Assembly: GCA_027625915.1 (NCBI GenBank)
Contig: JANTQA010000018.1
Coordinates: forward strand, 348,501 to 412,500
DNA length: 64,000 nucleotides
Source of the DNA: Anaeramoeba flamelloides
Taxonomy: Eukaryota > Metamonada > Anaeramoebidae
Direction: 5' to 3'
Under the pieces are notes generated by a model. That model made no database searches and was not told the DNA's origin. It saw nothing but the letters and a program-made list of their open reading frames with translations. A program made the position numbers and the translations under genes. This document shows, piece by piece, positions 53,755-64,000 of this stretch. Position 1 is the stretch's first letter, and every line of letters begins with the position of its first letter.

Positions 53755-54230
53755 AAAAAAAATTATTTAATCCATTCAAGAAGAAATACCAAATTAGAAT
53801 CATTCGCTATTTGGAATGGAAACACTTTTTTATAAATTGCAATAATTAAAAAATTATATAATTATAAATACTAATAAATTATCGCTATTTCAAAAATTTT
53901 GGAGATGGGCAAAACAAAAAATACATTGGTAAATTTGATTAAAATGTTATTAGGAATATTGATCAATCGGATGGTTTGATACTATTGACTAATTTTATTT
54001 GAGTTCTTTTCTTTTAACAACTCGACCTTAAACTAATACCAATTGCTGAAAAAAAGTATTGATCGAACGAAACAAGTTATATGATTCAAAAAATGAAAAT
54101 AAAACAATTTACTCAAAAGATGAAAAAATTATTTCAAATTTTTATGAAATTGTATTATTGTGATTCTTTTAACTGTTTTAGCTCAGTGGAAATTTTATAA
54201 TTTTAGTTTATTTATAATATTTTTTTAATA
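53755..54230 (+). repeat. Interspersed repeat (GATCGATCAAATG family), copy 3
   Basis: It matches 41273-41686 from the block TTTAATCCATTCAAGAAG through GGAATATTGATCAATCGG to TGTGATTCTTTTAACTG. The A run before it equals the pre-insertion form of the LINE target at 40.18 kb. Confidence 0.65.
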
Positions 54231-54866
54231 TATCAAATGATACTTGTGATTGTTTTATGTTTCTAAAATCAACTCTAAAAAAAGATAACAAAATCTTTTT
54301 ATTAATATTTATTACAATAATCAATATTTGTATTGTAGTAATGATAAAAATAGTTATAAAATCGAGTTAAAACTTTTTATATTGAAAGAAATTAAATCAA
54401 TGTAAATAATTTTTATTTATTATAAAAAAAAATCAAAGATTTGCATTATATCAACCTCAAAAAATTTTCTATTCATAGGTTTTTGGGTAGATCATAAATT
54501 ATTTTGACACTTCACATAATTCAATTAAGTACAGAATATTACCTATTACATTTTTTTAATACTTTAACTTGTTGTTGTAAAAGAAGATCCCTGTTATTGA
54601 TTTTCCTGTTTTATTCAAAGAATTCAATAAAAATATTGCAACACTCCCAAAATTTTTTGTTCAATTTCCTTTTTTCACAATCTCAAAACTCTCCTTCAGA
54701 ATACCGTTCCATATAAAATTGTTCTTGTAATCGAATTTTTTGAAGCACTAACTCATTTATATGTTTCTGAACATTTAAAGAATGAAATGCTTTTGAGCAA
54801 TTCAAAAGCCACCAAATTCTACAAAGTTTTAAAACATAAAAACCAATAAAATTTATTATTCAAAGC

Positions 54867-55349
54867 TACAGTGATCAAAATAAAGCGTGCAAAACGACTA
54901 TAATCCGTGTTTTCAAAATATTATCCGTGCTTTTTTTTATTCTTGTACCAATACAACATCCAATATACTAACAAATAGTATATCTAAGTTCAAATCAATT
55001 TTGAAAGTAAACTTCTGGTTATTTTCAGTAAAATTTAAATTATTAATGCAAATAGTTGAAAATTTTCCACTATTCGAAATTTTTTTTGAAATTTTTTGAT
55101 TTTTTTTATTGATAAAATTTTCTCAAAAATTTACTCTATTTTTTGAGATAAATTTTTGAATTTGATCCTTCATTTTTAGAATTTCTTTTTAAAATAATAG
55201 AACTTTAAGAAACCAATACCATACTTTTTTTATGTTGTTTATCAGTTTCTTTGATTGGTTAATGTATAGGCCTTCTTTAACAAAAAAACATGCTTTTTAT
55301 TTTGAAACACACAGAATATTTTTTTGCACAGGTTATTTTGACTACAGTA
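54867..55349 (+). mobile_element. TA-flanked MITE (CAGTGATCAAAATAA ends)
   Basis: The left end is TACAGTGATCAAAATAA and the right end is TTATTTTGACTACAGTA, inverted. The inner arms carry AATCCGTGTTTTCAAAAT and TTTTGAAACACACAG. It is 483 bp and matches 35899-36380. Confidence 0.8.
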
Positions 55350-55549
55350 AGTTAAAAAAAATTATTTCATTTCAATCCAAAATTTGCAGAATTTTGAATT
55401 TACTGAAACAGATAACCAATTCAAGGATTGACGTTGAATGAAGGGCTGAGTTACATTCAATTTTGGCCTCCAATTAGGATAGTTCTTTTGTGAGAATAAA
55501 AAAAGTTAAATTTTTGCCTGTGAATAAAAGAAAAAAATAGAACAGAGAT

Positions 55550-55910
55550 GGTTTGGAGTTGAAACAAATCTTTTCTTTGAGAATCCCAAACAAGAAAGAT
55601 CACCATTCAAAAGGTAATTTGTTGAAATCAAGAATGAAAGAAAAAAAAAACTATAAAAGCCTATTTTTGAAGATTGGTTTTCTTTATCTTCTTAGTTTGT
55701 TTGAATACAAACTATTTTTTTCCTTGGACAAAAACCCCTTTTCCTATTATTATTATTTTCACCTAACTTTTTTTGACAAATTTGCTTCCAAAATTCTTTT
55801 AACAACATTTTTATCAAACAAAGTAAAAACAATGAATACTTCCTTTAAAGTTGAAAGTAAGTTAATAAAAACAAGATCTTGTTCATTTTTTGAATTGTAA
55901 TAAGTAGTGT
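55550..55910 (+). repeat. Interspersed block, second copy (see 28.6-29.06 kb)
   Basis: It matches the interior of the TTAA foldback element. A 115-codon frame crosses it but the other copy does not conserve that protein, so I treat it as non-coding repeat. Confidence 0.55.
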
Positions 55911-56461
55911 GTTTTTTCTAACTTAATTTCAGAATAATAAAAAATATAACAAAAAAAAATTTTCCATATTGAAATAGATCAATAAATTATTTTTTTCAAT
56001 TGGATACTAATGAACTAAAATTGCAGGAATGTAGTGTTTCGATAAATTTTTTATTTTTTTATTGCAACCTTTATGAATTATTCTATTTTTCAATTCAATG
56101 TGGAAACAAAAATAATTTTAAGAATTTTTTTGGGAAGAGATTTTAAACAAAAAGCAATGGTAATTTTTTCAAGAAATTAACATTATTTGAGTTTTCAAAA
56201 GTTATTTATTGCTTAATTTCGGTCTTTTTAGGATTACTTCTGAAGATTTATGGGTTTTTTGAGTCATTAAAAAAAACAAAATGTGATTAAAGTAAATCGT
56301 ATTTCAGGCTTCTGAAAGGAAACCCACACTACAACGGTTGTACAATGAAGTCTATGAAATCATCTGAAAAGTTTTACAAAAGTAAAAAGTTTTGTTGGAG
56401 GTGAATTCTAAAAAAAAAATAAAACAAAAATAAAAAAAAGGAATAAAATAATAATCTTTAC

Positions 56462-56674
56462 CTTCCTCTGAACCTGACTCAAAATTTTGAATTGTGAACC
56501 CATCAATAACGAAATTGTTCTGGACAAGTTTAAAAGCCCTGGTGATACTAAACTCACCATCAATTATTGTTTCTTCTTCAGGATAAGAAGTTGCAATCAA
56601 AGTTAAATCCAGAGATATTTCTATTTGATCATCGAAAAAATAAGTCCCAGGTCCAACACAAATTAGATCTCCAT
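56462..56674 (-). CDS. Cysteine-repeat receptor, exon 2 (beta-helix start)
   Basis: This 213-bp exon follows the acceptor GACTTACAG and ends before the donor GTAAAG, phase 1 at both ends. It codes GDLICVGPGTYFFDDQIEIS, LIATSYPEEETIIDG and FVIDGFTIQNFESGSEE. This is the typical first rung of right-handed parallel beta-helix (pectin-lyase-like) ectodomains in protist surface proteins. It joins exon 1 across a 278-bp intron and exon 3 across 6830 bp. Confidence 0.82.
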
Positions 56675-56952
56675 CTGTAAGTCAATTGATTATTGAGAAT
56701 AAGAAAGGTTTGTTTTTTTAATTTTTATCGAAAATTTATTTTTGGCAAAAATTTAGATCTTGATCTTTAGTAAAAAAAATGTATTTCATAAGGTTAAAAA
56801 AAAAGAAATAAATGTATGTAGAGAAGCTGTAAAAAGGATCAACAAATGGATACAAAACAGAATATTTTCATTAAACACACTGTATATATTTTGGTTTGTA
56901 TTATTGGTTTACAGCTTGAATTAACAAAAAGATTTTTTTTATTTTTTTTTAC

Positions 56953-57133
56953 TTGAGGATCGACCAACTGCATCTTCGATGGTTGAACAAGCATTTTCCT
57001 CTGTGTCACATCCATCATTGGGATTGCTAGCATCCACTTTAACATATCTTTGACAATTCAGGAATACTTTGTTTGTTAAAACTAAGATTAAAATTAAGAA
57101 AGTAAGATAATTTTTCCAAGAAATTGTTTTCAT
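56953..57133 (-). CDS. Cysteine-repeat receptor, exon 1 (signal peptide)
   Basis: The ATG at 57133 opens MKTISWKNYLTFLILILVLT, a clear signal peptide. It continues RYVKVDASNPNDGCDTEENA and CSTIEDAVGRSS, the usual mature start of beta-helix surface proteins. The donor GTAAAA follows 56953, phase 1, and the junction codon with exon 2 is AAT. An upstream in-frame TTG is not a eukaryotic start and is ignored. Confidence 0.82.
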
Positions 57134-59950
57134 TCCGAATAAATGCAAAATTTAAACAAATTAAAAAAAAAATAAAAAATGTTGGCAATAACTTGATCCA
57201 AATTTTTCCAATAAAAATAAAAATTAGAAACTTAAAGTATTCAAGAATTCCAAATTACTTTGTGTTTTTTCCCTCTTTTTCAATTTGTAAAAGTCTTTTT
57301 GAGAATTATTTTTTAACTACAACATAAAATTAAATTATGAAGATTTGAATAATACCCGACTAAATAATTTTTACACTTTCTATTCTACACATATAGATCA
57401 AAAAAATTGTTCAAGTGTGTGATTTGTATTTATCACTCTTTCCATTTTTTATAATAAGAATTTTTTTGTAGATATTTTGTTCGATTTACAATTCTAAATT
57501 TTCAGACAAGAACTGATTGAAAAGAACTGAATGAAAAAAAATAAAAAAGGAGAATAAACTGAAAAATTTTTCCTCTTTAACTTTCAAAGCACTACTTTTC
57601 TGAGAAAAATTTAGAAACAATTTTTTCCAGATAGAATATTACCTATATTAGGGTTAGATTAAAAAGTTCTGAATATACTTTGATTTTCAGGCTTACAGGT
57701 TGAAATTTTAATGAATAGATCTCTAGTCAATAATAAAAAAAAAAAATATAAAAAGACTTTCAAACTTTTAGAGTTGTTACTTGTGAGTAGGTGATAAATT
57801 TTTTCTGGTATTTCCCAAAAGTATTTAAAAGATAGGATTTAGATAGTTTTAAGTGACTACTTAAACTTTTAGAAGCCATTTTTAAATATTGTTGAATGAG
57901 ATCACTTTTAACAAAACAATCAATTTGTATCTTTCCTGTTTATGTTTTAATTTTTTTCCGAATAAGATTAAAATTTTCACAAAGCAGTTTAAAACAAAGG
58001 TTCTTGGTTGAAAAACCTCAAATTTATATCAATTTTGAGTAATCATAAGATATTAATTAACAATTTTTTAAATCTCTCAATTCTTATATTGTTGAGAAAA
58101 GTGGTATTTGTTGGAAAACAACATTTTGATAAACGTCAAAGAGAAACTTATTATTGAAATCAAAAAAGAAGATGTGGTTCATTAGGAAACAAAAACAGAA
58201 TTATATTCAGGTTTTCAGGAAAAAATATCGAAAATTTGAATCAACAAAGTATGGAACATTTAAAATTACAAATTTAATTCAATAGAGTGGTATATTGTAA
58301 TTGAAAATAGAAAAGTAGATATAGAAATTCGTATTTTTTATATTATTTTTGATACCTGTAATTCACAAAATATTAAAGTAGTATCGTAAAATAAAGGGAA
58401 ATTTTAAAGAGGTATTACTCAAAATATAGTGATTTCATTCTTTTCCTGTTCATACAGGAACAACCTTTATATTTTCAATTATGAAGAATTTCTAATATTC
58501 AAATAATACATCTTAAGTAGAAGTTTGTACTAATTTCCAAAACTTAAACACTTTTTGTTGGAAGTCAAGTAAAATCTTGCTTAAAAATAAAAAAAAAATT
58601 TGAAAAAATCAATTAGTTTCAAAATAGGTTGGATTGTGGTTTACAGAACCAAATTACAATTCAGATTTTAATGAGGCAAAATTCTAAAAGTGTTTAAAAT
58701 TTAATAAAAATGTATTTGAATGGGTAATCTGGATCTAAAAACAGAAAAGAAAAATTCAAAATTGCTTTGAACCATTATATCCTTCATAGTGACGTTTTTT
58801 TATCTCATCCTTATAAATGAACTCATGATTACAATTACTTTTAATAGGAAATTTAAAAAAATTTTGCCACATTAAAATAAAGTAAAAAGTAATAAAATTA
58901 TGATTCCTAAAAAACCAAACTAACTTTTAATGCTATTTTCTAGAAATGAATTTTTTGTTTTTAATAAGTGTGACCCATTTTTTCGCATTTTTTTTTAAAG
59001 TTCAAATCCAAATCTTCAACATATGAACTATTTCTGAATTATTTCTAAATAAATTATTATTTCTTTAAAAAAGAAAGAAATTTTATTGGAGATGAAGGAA
59101 GTAGAAAAAAAATGTACTTGTAAAAATGAAACCACTCAGTTTTGGCTCTTTTCTTCGTATAATTATCTACTTAAATAAATAAAATTTAAATACGTATTTT
59201 AAAATTTAAAAAAAATAATTTGTCTATTCTAAGATTGTATTGAATCAATTTTTTCTTTGGTTTAATAAAAAAATCATGAGATATTTAAAAATCAATCATT
59301 AAAATTAAAAATTCTCCCCAAATATTTTTTTGATAAGCTGGAAAATTCAACTTTTTACCTAAAGTAATACTTTTTTATTTGATTATTTTTTGGAAACAAT
59401 TAATAACTTGTTCTTAAATATTTCAAGAATCCAGTTAGTATTAATTCAACTGGTTAAAAATATCAATATAATTTAATCTGTTTTCTTGATTTTTCCTAGG
59501 ATTTTCAAACAAATAAAAAAAAAAATAAAATTAATAAATTTAATAAAAAGAAAATAAAAAAAATATTCTAAAATAAAAAATTATTTAATAAAAAGTTCAT
59601 TGATTAGAACTTGTGTATTTTTAAAAAAAATTAATTACTCGGTTTATATTCGTGAAATATAATAACTATTTGTATATAAAATAAATCATCAATTTTTTAA
59701 GATCTTCAAGGATTCAATATTTGGTTAATTTTTCTGGAATTTTTTAAATAAGATCAAATTTTAAATACAATTTGTTCATATAAATAATTAAAACAAACAA
59801 AAGTTTGAATTATTAAAAATAAAAATTATTTTCAAATTCATTATTTTTTCAAGATCCAAAAATACAAAGAAAAAAGGATCTAAAACTTTTAACTCATAAA
59901 TAATTATAAAAAATGAATTCTTTTACAAAAGTATTGTAGTGAAAAAAAAT
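57134..59950. other. AT-rich stretch upstream of the receptor gene; no gene recognised
   Basis: The first part must hold the promoter of the receptor gene, but no motif stands out. The rest shows no protein-like frame on either strand and no inverted ends that I could pair. Confidence 0.45.
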
Positions 59951-60421
59951 ACGGTAAATTGAAATAATCCCGGACAAGATTTTTATTGTGAATATTAGCA
60001 AAATTGTAGTGTTATTTTTTTTATTTAGAATTAAATCTGTTTTTTTTTTTTTTTTATTAAGATTCAACCTTTTAAAATTATATCTCACCCACTTATTAGA
60101 ATTGAAGATTAATGAAATCACACTTGTTCAAAACACTATTCAAGGAATCAAAAAAAAAGATTTAAAAATTATCATTTTCCAAATTATATATAAAGCCTCA
60201 ATAAAACTCGATTATTTTTTTTTTTTTCAAAAAAACTTTAGTTACTTAGGATATCAAACAATTGCTTGATTAATCTAAGAGATGCCCTACTTGAATATGT
60301 TGGGACAGATTTATTACTAGGTGCATCAAAAAATTGGTTATTTATAAAAAAGAATTTGATTTGAAAATAAAAGAAATTACACAACAATTTTCCTAATATT
60401 CACAATTATGCAACTTGTAAT
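59951..60421 (+). mobile_element. MITE, CTTGACAAG family (copy 2), worn
   Basis: The left end CCGGACAAGATTTTTATTG and the right end, complemented, ACAAGTTGCATAATTGTG are inverted but diverged. The inside matches 32815-33244 (TCACCCACTTATTAGAAT, AATGAAATCACACTTGTTC-like text). Confidence 0.6.
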
Positions 60422-60537
60422 GTATTATTCCCATTTATGGTATTTTCTGAAACATTTTTTTCATTACTTTATAACTTATTTTTCAAAAATTGATAATTAT
60501 GTTTGTCTATTCAATTGTAATTGAATCTTTGTTTAAA

Positions 60538-61111
60538 TAAATTCCATTTCACTCAAAGGGGAATTAACCAAAAAATGAAAAATTCACTTTATTATTTCTC
60601 TAATTTCTAAACCTTTGTTTATTGATTGATTCTTAATTAGAGAGATAATAAACTTTGAATTGGAGTTGAGATTAATAATAGAAATACCCTAACAAACCTT
60701 AAATTTCAAAAAAAAAAAAAGATAAAAAAATTTTTGATCCCCCTTCCATTGGAAGGTCTCGTGTAAAATTTCTCAATTTCTTTGGAAAATTAAAATATTT
60801 GAAAATTAGATTTTTTAATTGTAAACCTAAAAATTTTATATAAATCCTCTCTTTTCTGTATGTTAATTTGGTTTTTCAAATATTTTATTTTTCAAATTGA
60901 CTTTTTAAAAAAAATTAATAAAAAAAAAAAGAAAAAAAAAGAAAAAAAAAAGCAAAAAGCCAAAAACAAAAAAAACAAATTTTACAAATGAAAAAAATAA
61001 CCTTAGATTTAAAAATTGAAATTTTAGTTTGAGAAGAAAAATGAATTAAATTCATAGAATATGTTCTTTTTATCTAATAAAACTGGGCCACTTTGACTGA
61101 AAAGGACTTTA
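60538..61111 (-). mobile_element. MITE, second CAAAGGGGCC family (copy 3)
   Basis: It runs in reverse from TAAATTCCATTTCACTCAAA to TTTGACTGAAAAGGACTTTA. It shares the complement of GAACATATTCTATGA and of TTGGTTTATT with 39555-40118. No coding capacity. Confidence 0.72.
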
Positions 61112-61149
61112 TTATAAAAATAAAACCTATTTACCAGCTCCATTTTTAC

Positions 61150-61290
61150 GACACAAACTTTTATGAAAAATAAGACTCAAAAAAAAAATTTCAAATTAAG
61201 GAATAATAATCTGATTCTAGTAAAATACGTTGTGTAAAAAAAAATTCCAAAATTTTTACTTAAAAGTAAAACTTGTGGTAATAGGAATTG
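61150..61290. repeat. Remnant of the palindromic TTAAGGCACAAA MITE
   Basis: ACGACACAAACTTTTATGAA, TCAAATTAAGGAATA and TCTGATTCTAGTAAAATA match the copies at 26.2 and 32.3-32.8 kb in order, but the TA-CAGT edges are lost. Confidence 0.5.
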
Positions 61291-61414
61291 GAACACAATC
61301 CCTCTCAATTTATTTAGCATGGTCAGTTTTTATGGGGGAATGTCCAATACCCTCGTTTGGTGCTTACCAGTTTCAGTAAATATCTAAAATTCAAATTAGG
61401 GGTTTTGGACTTGC

Positions 61415-61900
61415 TGTTGAGTGTTGTTGAGTGTCTTCAAGTGCCTAGGATTTATATTGGTTTTCGTATTAAAAAGAAAACAATAAAATACAAGAATTAC
61501 TAAATTCTGGATAATATAATGACAGCTTTCAGAAGTTTTTATGTTTTAAAGATAAAATTTATTAATTTTTCATCTAAAGAAAAAACTTTAGAAAACTTAA
61601 TGATAATTTTTTAATTTGTGAAATATATAGATAATTATGAAATTTACTTTTTATTTCCCCAATTAAAAAAAATACTTACAATAATTTTAAAGAATTCGCA
61701 AGAAGGGGGTTAAATCAGATATTTTATTTTATCATTCGAAATTCTGTCTAACATAAATAAATTAGTCTAGTTTTCCAAAATTCAAAGGAATTGAATAAAA
61801 AATATGATTTTTCTATATACTTTTAAATTCAGGAAAACCTAACGGCGGTTATTTTTTTCGATTTTTGAAATAATCTGAAATTTTCAAAAATTTTCTTAAT
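61415..61900. repeat. GTGCC-type short repeats and a hairpin
   Basis: GTGTTGTTGAGTGTCTTCAA then GTGCCTAGG at 61420-61449 is a 10-bp periodic motif seen also at 18.09, 20.7, 21.18 and 53.52 kb. A worn hairpin of the GAATTGAGTAAAA family follows at 61772-61840. Between them the sequence is AT-rich with nothing recognised. Confidence 0.55.
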
Positions 61901-62399
61901 ATTTCTTAATTTAAAAACAAAACTAATTGTAAACTGGTGAAATTTTCTATTCCACACTCTTGAATGGGTAATAAAATCAATATTCCTAATCTTTCTAATT
62001 ATTAAAAAAAAATAGGTTACTATTCCAAAAAATCTTTTAAAATTTTCAAATTTTATCTATTTACATTTTCAAAATTATCTAAAATAATGGATAGAGTGGA
62101 AAATATTTTTTTTTTGGAATTTCATAAGAGATTCTTTGAAATAAATATGTATATAAATAATTTCTTTTCTGAAACCCCCAAAACAATCAGCTGCATTTCA
62201 ACTTTTTGGACATCCACAAAATTATAAATAATAAAAAAAAATATTCTCAATTTAATATATTTTTTCAAGTATAATCTAAAATCATAATTAAGATATTAAG
62301 AAGTTAATGTTTTTATATGTTATATTTTTTATGACTCAAATCAAAGAAAAAAATCTAAACAAAAAAAAATCGAGTATCAAAAATATTAAAATGAGCTGT
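61901..62399. other. AT-rich stretch, nothing recognised
   Basis: There are no protein-like frames and no matched repeats. Confidence 0.4.
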
Positions 62400-62740
62400 T
62401 ATATAAAATAGTATTGTTAAATTTGTTGAAATTTCACAGATAATTATTGTTGGATCAAATGATAAGATATCATCAACCAATTTTATGTGATTTTTACTAT
62501 CTAACAAAGTCAATATTAACCTTCGATCAACCATTGATTAAAATTTACAGATATAATCAAATGAAGTCCATTAAAAAACTGCAAAAAAGGAAATGAAAAC
62601 AAAACTAAAAAGACAAAAAATGAAAGATTTTGCACAATATAAAATTATTTACAAATAATTAATAAAATGCAGTATTGTTACATTTTTCAGCTGTTTAAAC
62701 TCTTCCCCAAATTTTTTGGAATGTGGTTTATTCAGGGTTT
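62400..62740 (+). repeat. Interspersed repeat (GATCGATCAAATG family), copy 4, diverged
   Basis: TATTGTTAAATTTGTTGAAAT, TTGGATCAAATGATAAGAT and GAAATGAAAACAAAA follow the order of 41440-41640. It is the most diverged of the four. Confidence 0.55.
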
Positions 62741-63050
62741 CATTTTTATTAAATGGGATTAATTTATTTTTGAGGAATAGTTTAGGTGGTCAAGTACCAT
62801 CAATTTCTTTGAGATAAGTACAAAAAAAAAAAGATAAAAAAAATGCAAAAGAAAAATTCGTCCTATCATAAAGATCCAGTTTTCAAATCTTCAAGAGTAA
62901 AAGAAGTGAAAATGATAACTTTAAAAATATGCTCAATCTATCAGTCTTTAAAAAAAAATTGAAATAAATCTTAATTTAAAAATCTATAAGAAATTTATAT
63001 TTGTATACAGTTGCTATAATTTTTTTTAAGGGAGTAGTCATTTTTGAAAA

Positions 63051-63754
63051 TAAACTATTTTTCAGTCAAAGGGGCCCAGTTGTAATGGTATAATACATTT
63101 GTTTAAAGGGTTTGTATAGATATTAAAAGAAAAATTTTATTTTGGGAATTTTCAAAATTAAAATCATTTTTACACATTTTTGTTTTTTTTTTTTCGATTT
63201 TTTTTTTAAAAGGTCATTCAGTTGCAAAAAAAATTTTTTGATTGCAAGATCGACAGTCACTTAGTAAAAACGTGTTATTCTAAAGTTATTGAAACCATGT
63301 ATTGATTTTTTGAGAAATCATATTGATTTCTATTGCAATTCAATTCGATCTTTGATCTTGATATTTAGAATAATAAATGTTAAAAATTTTCACTTCATTT
63401 TCATTTCATTTTTCAAATAGAGACCACAAATACCAACAAACTGTGTTTGGGGGACTTGGTTTCTAAAAGAAAAGTATGAGAAAAGAAGTGAAAAATGTTT
63501 CATATTTATTATTCAAATACCAGTAAGAGTTCAAAACGAACATCGTTATTTTTCTCGATGGGGCCCTAAGATTTTTGATTTTTTCAATTTACAAGAAAAT
63601 CTATTGATTAATTAATATTTCTTTCAGACATCTATCAATGATTCTTTGAAGTTTATTATTCTGTTTATTTCTTATTTGTTCTTCAAAGGTCAATTATATA
63701 AAATAATTGAGATTTGAAAAAAACGTTGGGCCACTTTGACTGAAACAGAGTTTA
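63051..63754 (+). mobile_element. MITE, family CAGTCAAAGGGGCCCA (copy 3 of 3)
   Basis: It starts TAAACTATTTTTCAGTCAAA and ends TTGACTGAAACAGAGTTTA; 704 bp, the same length as 41687-42390. The interior is collinear with both other copies (GATATTAAAAGAAAAATT, GATCTTTGATCTTGATAT). Confidence 0.85.
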
Positions 63755-64000
63755 AAATGAAATCTTGTCAAGATCTTGAAATTTTTTTTTTGCAATTTGT
63801 GTTTTGACTTATGAAAGGGATGAGTTAATCTCATTTAAACAATTTATTGATGTGAGTCTCTTTTTTGGAATCCAAAATTTACATGTTTCCAATCTAAAAT
63901 GAAAAAAGTAACCATATTATTTTGTTGAAGAATTAAGTTAATTCTTGGAAATGGGAAAACATATTTTTCGTTTTAAGTTGGAAAGTATTGATTTCGAAAG
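63755..64000. other. Right-edge AT-rich stretch
   Basis: Nothing is recognised in the last 246 bases. Confidence 0.4.

Larger units (their letters stand above)
49632..56461 (-). other. 6830-bp intron of the receptor gene
   Basis: The donor GTAAAG at 56461 and the acceptor GTAAAAAAG ending at 49632 are both phase 1. Joined, they read FESGSEEGVPFYTQCDAF, consistent with the beta-helix fold. The intron holds LINE pieces, MITEs of at least four families and hairpin repeats. No exon-like frame extends the protein within it. Confidence 0.8.

Noticed and set aside
55553-55900. A 115-codon frame as a gene
   Set aside because: The same DNA block recurs at 28.6-29.06 kb with a different, unconserved translation, so it is a repeat.
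1-64000. Ciliate origin with reassigned stop codons
   Set aside because: The Cys-rich receptor recalls ciliate proteins, but every convincing frame uses the standard code and no in-frame TAA or TAG is needed inside conserved domains.
1-64000. LTR, retrovirus-like or Polinton-like elements
   Set aside because: No direct long terminal repeats, protease, integrase or capsid-like text was seen. All reverse-transcriptase text fits LINEs.

Overview
The window is very AT-rich eukaryotic nuclear DNA. Genes use the standard genetic code: long reading frames end at TAA, TAG or TGA, and none needs a stop read as sense. Introns have GT..AG ends. Gene content (an RNF213/mysterin-type giant ATPase with B-box-like zinc modules, an RBR-type catalytic module fused to ubiquitin, an RCC1-BTB protein, a TPR-SPRY protein, a cysteine-repeat multipass receptor) suits a free-living amoeboid or flagellate protist. 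Anaeramoeba (Metamonada) is my best guess from gene families and base composition; nothing here proves it.

Layout. 1-8490 (-): the N-terminal 2830 codons of an RNF213-like gene running off the left edge. 9332-10093 (+): a divergent gene with an RBR Rcat domain, a ubiquitin-like domain and a C-terminal ubiquitin. 10.1-16.1 kb: transposon fossils (LINE pieces, TA- and TTAA-flanked MITEs). 16161-25324 (-): an RCC1-BTB gene in two exons split by a 7451-bp intron full of mobile DNA. 25.6-29.6 kb: a large TTAA-ended foldback element with inverted arms of about 500 bp. 29772-30866 (+): a two-exon TPR-SPRY gene. 31.2-31.8 kb: a decayed gene-like stretch. 32-37 kb: MITEs, very AT-rich DNA and a tRNA-like sequence. 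37374-39473 (+): an unknown multipass membrane protein whose first two thirds are far richer in GC than the surroundings. 39.5-45.3 kb: nested transposons and a LINE with a target-site duplication. 45280-57133 (-): a 1581-aa receptor-like gene in three exons, with a second giant intron of 6830 bp. 57.1-64 kb: no genes, several MITEs.

Two neighbouring divergent genes at the left concern ubiquitin. Otherwise no pathway links the genes. The repeats fall into more than ten families, many in multiple copies and several nested, so relative insertion order can be read. Most mobile DNA outside the gene-free blocks lies inside two introns, which explains why two ordinary genes span 9-12 kb. No LTR element, retrovirus-like element, Polinton or CRISPR array was recognised. 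All splice junctions and domain calls were made by eye.
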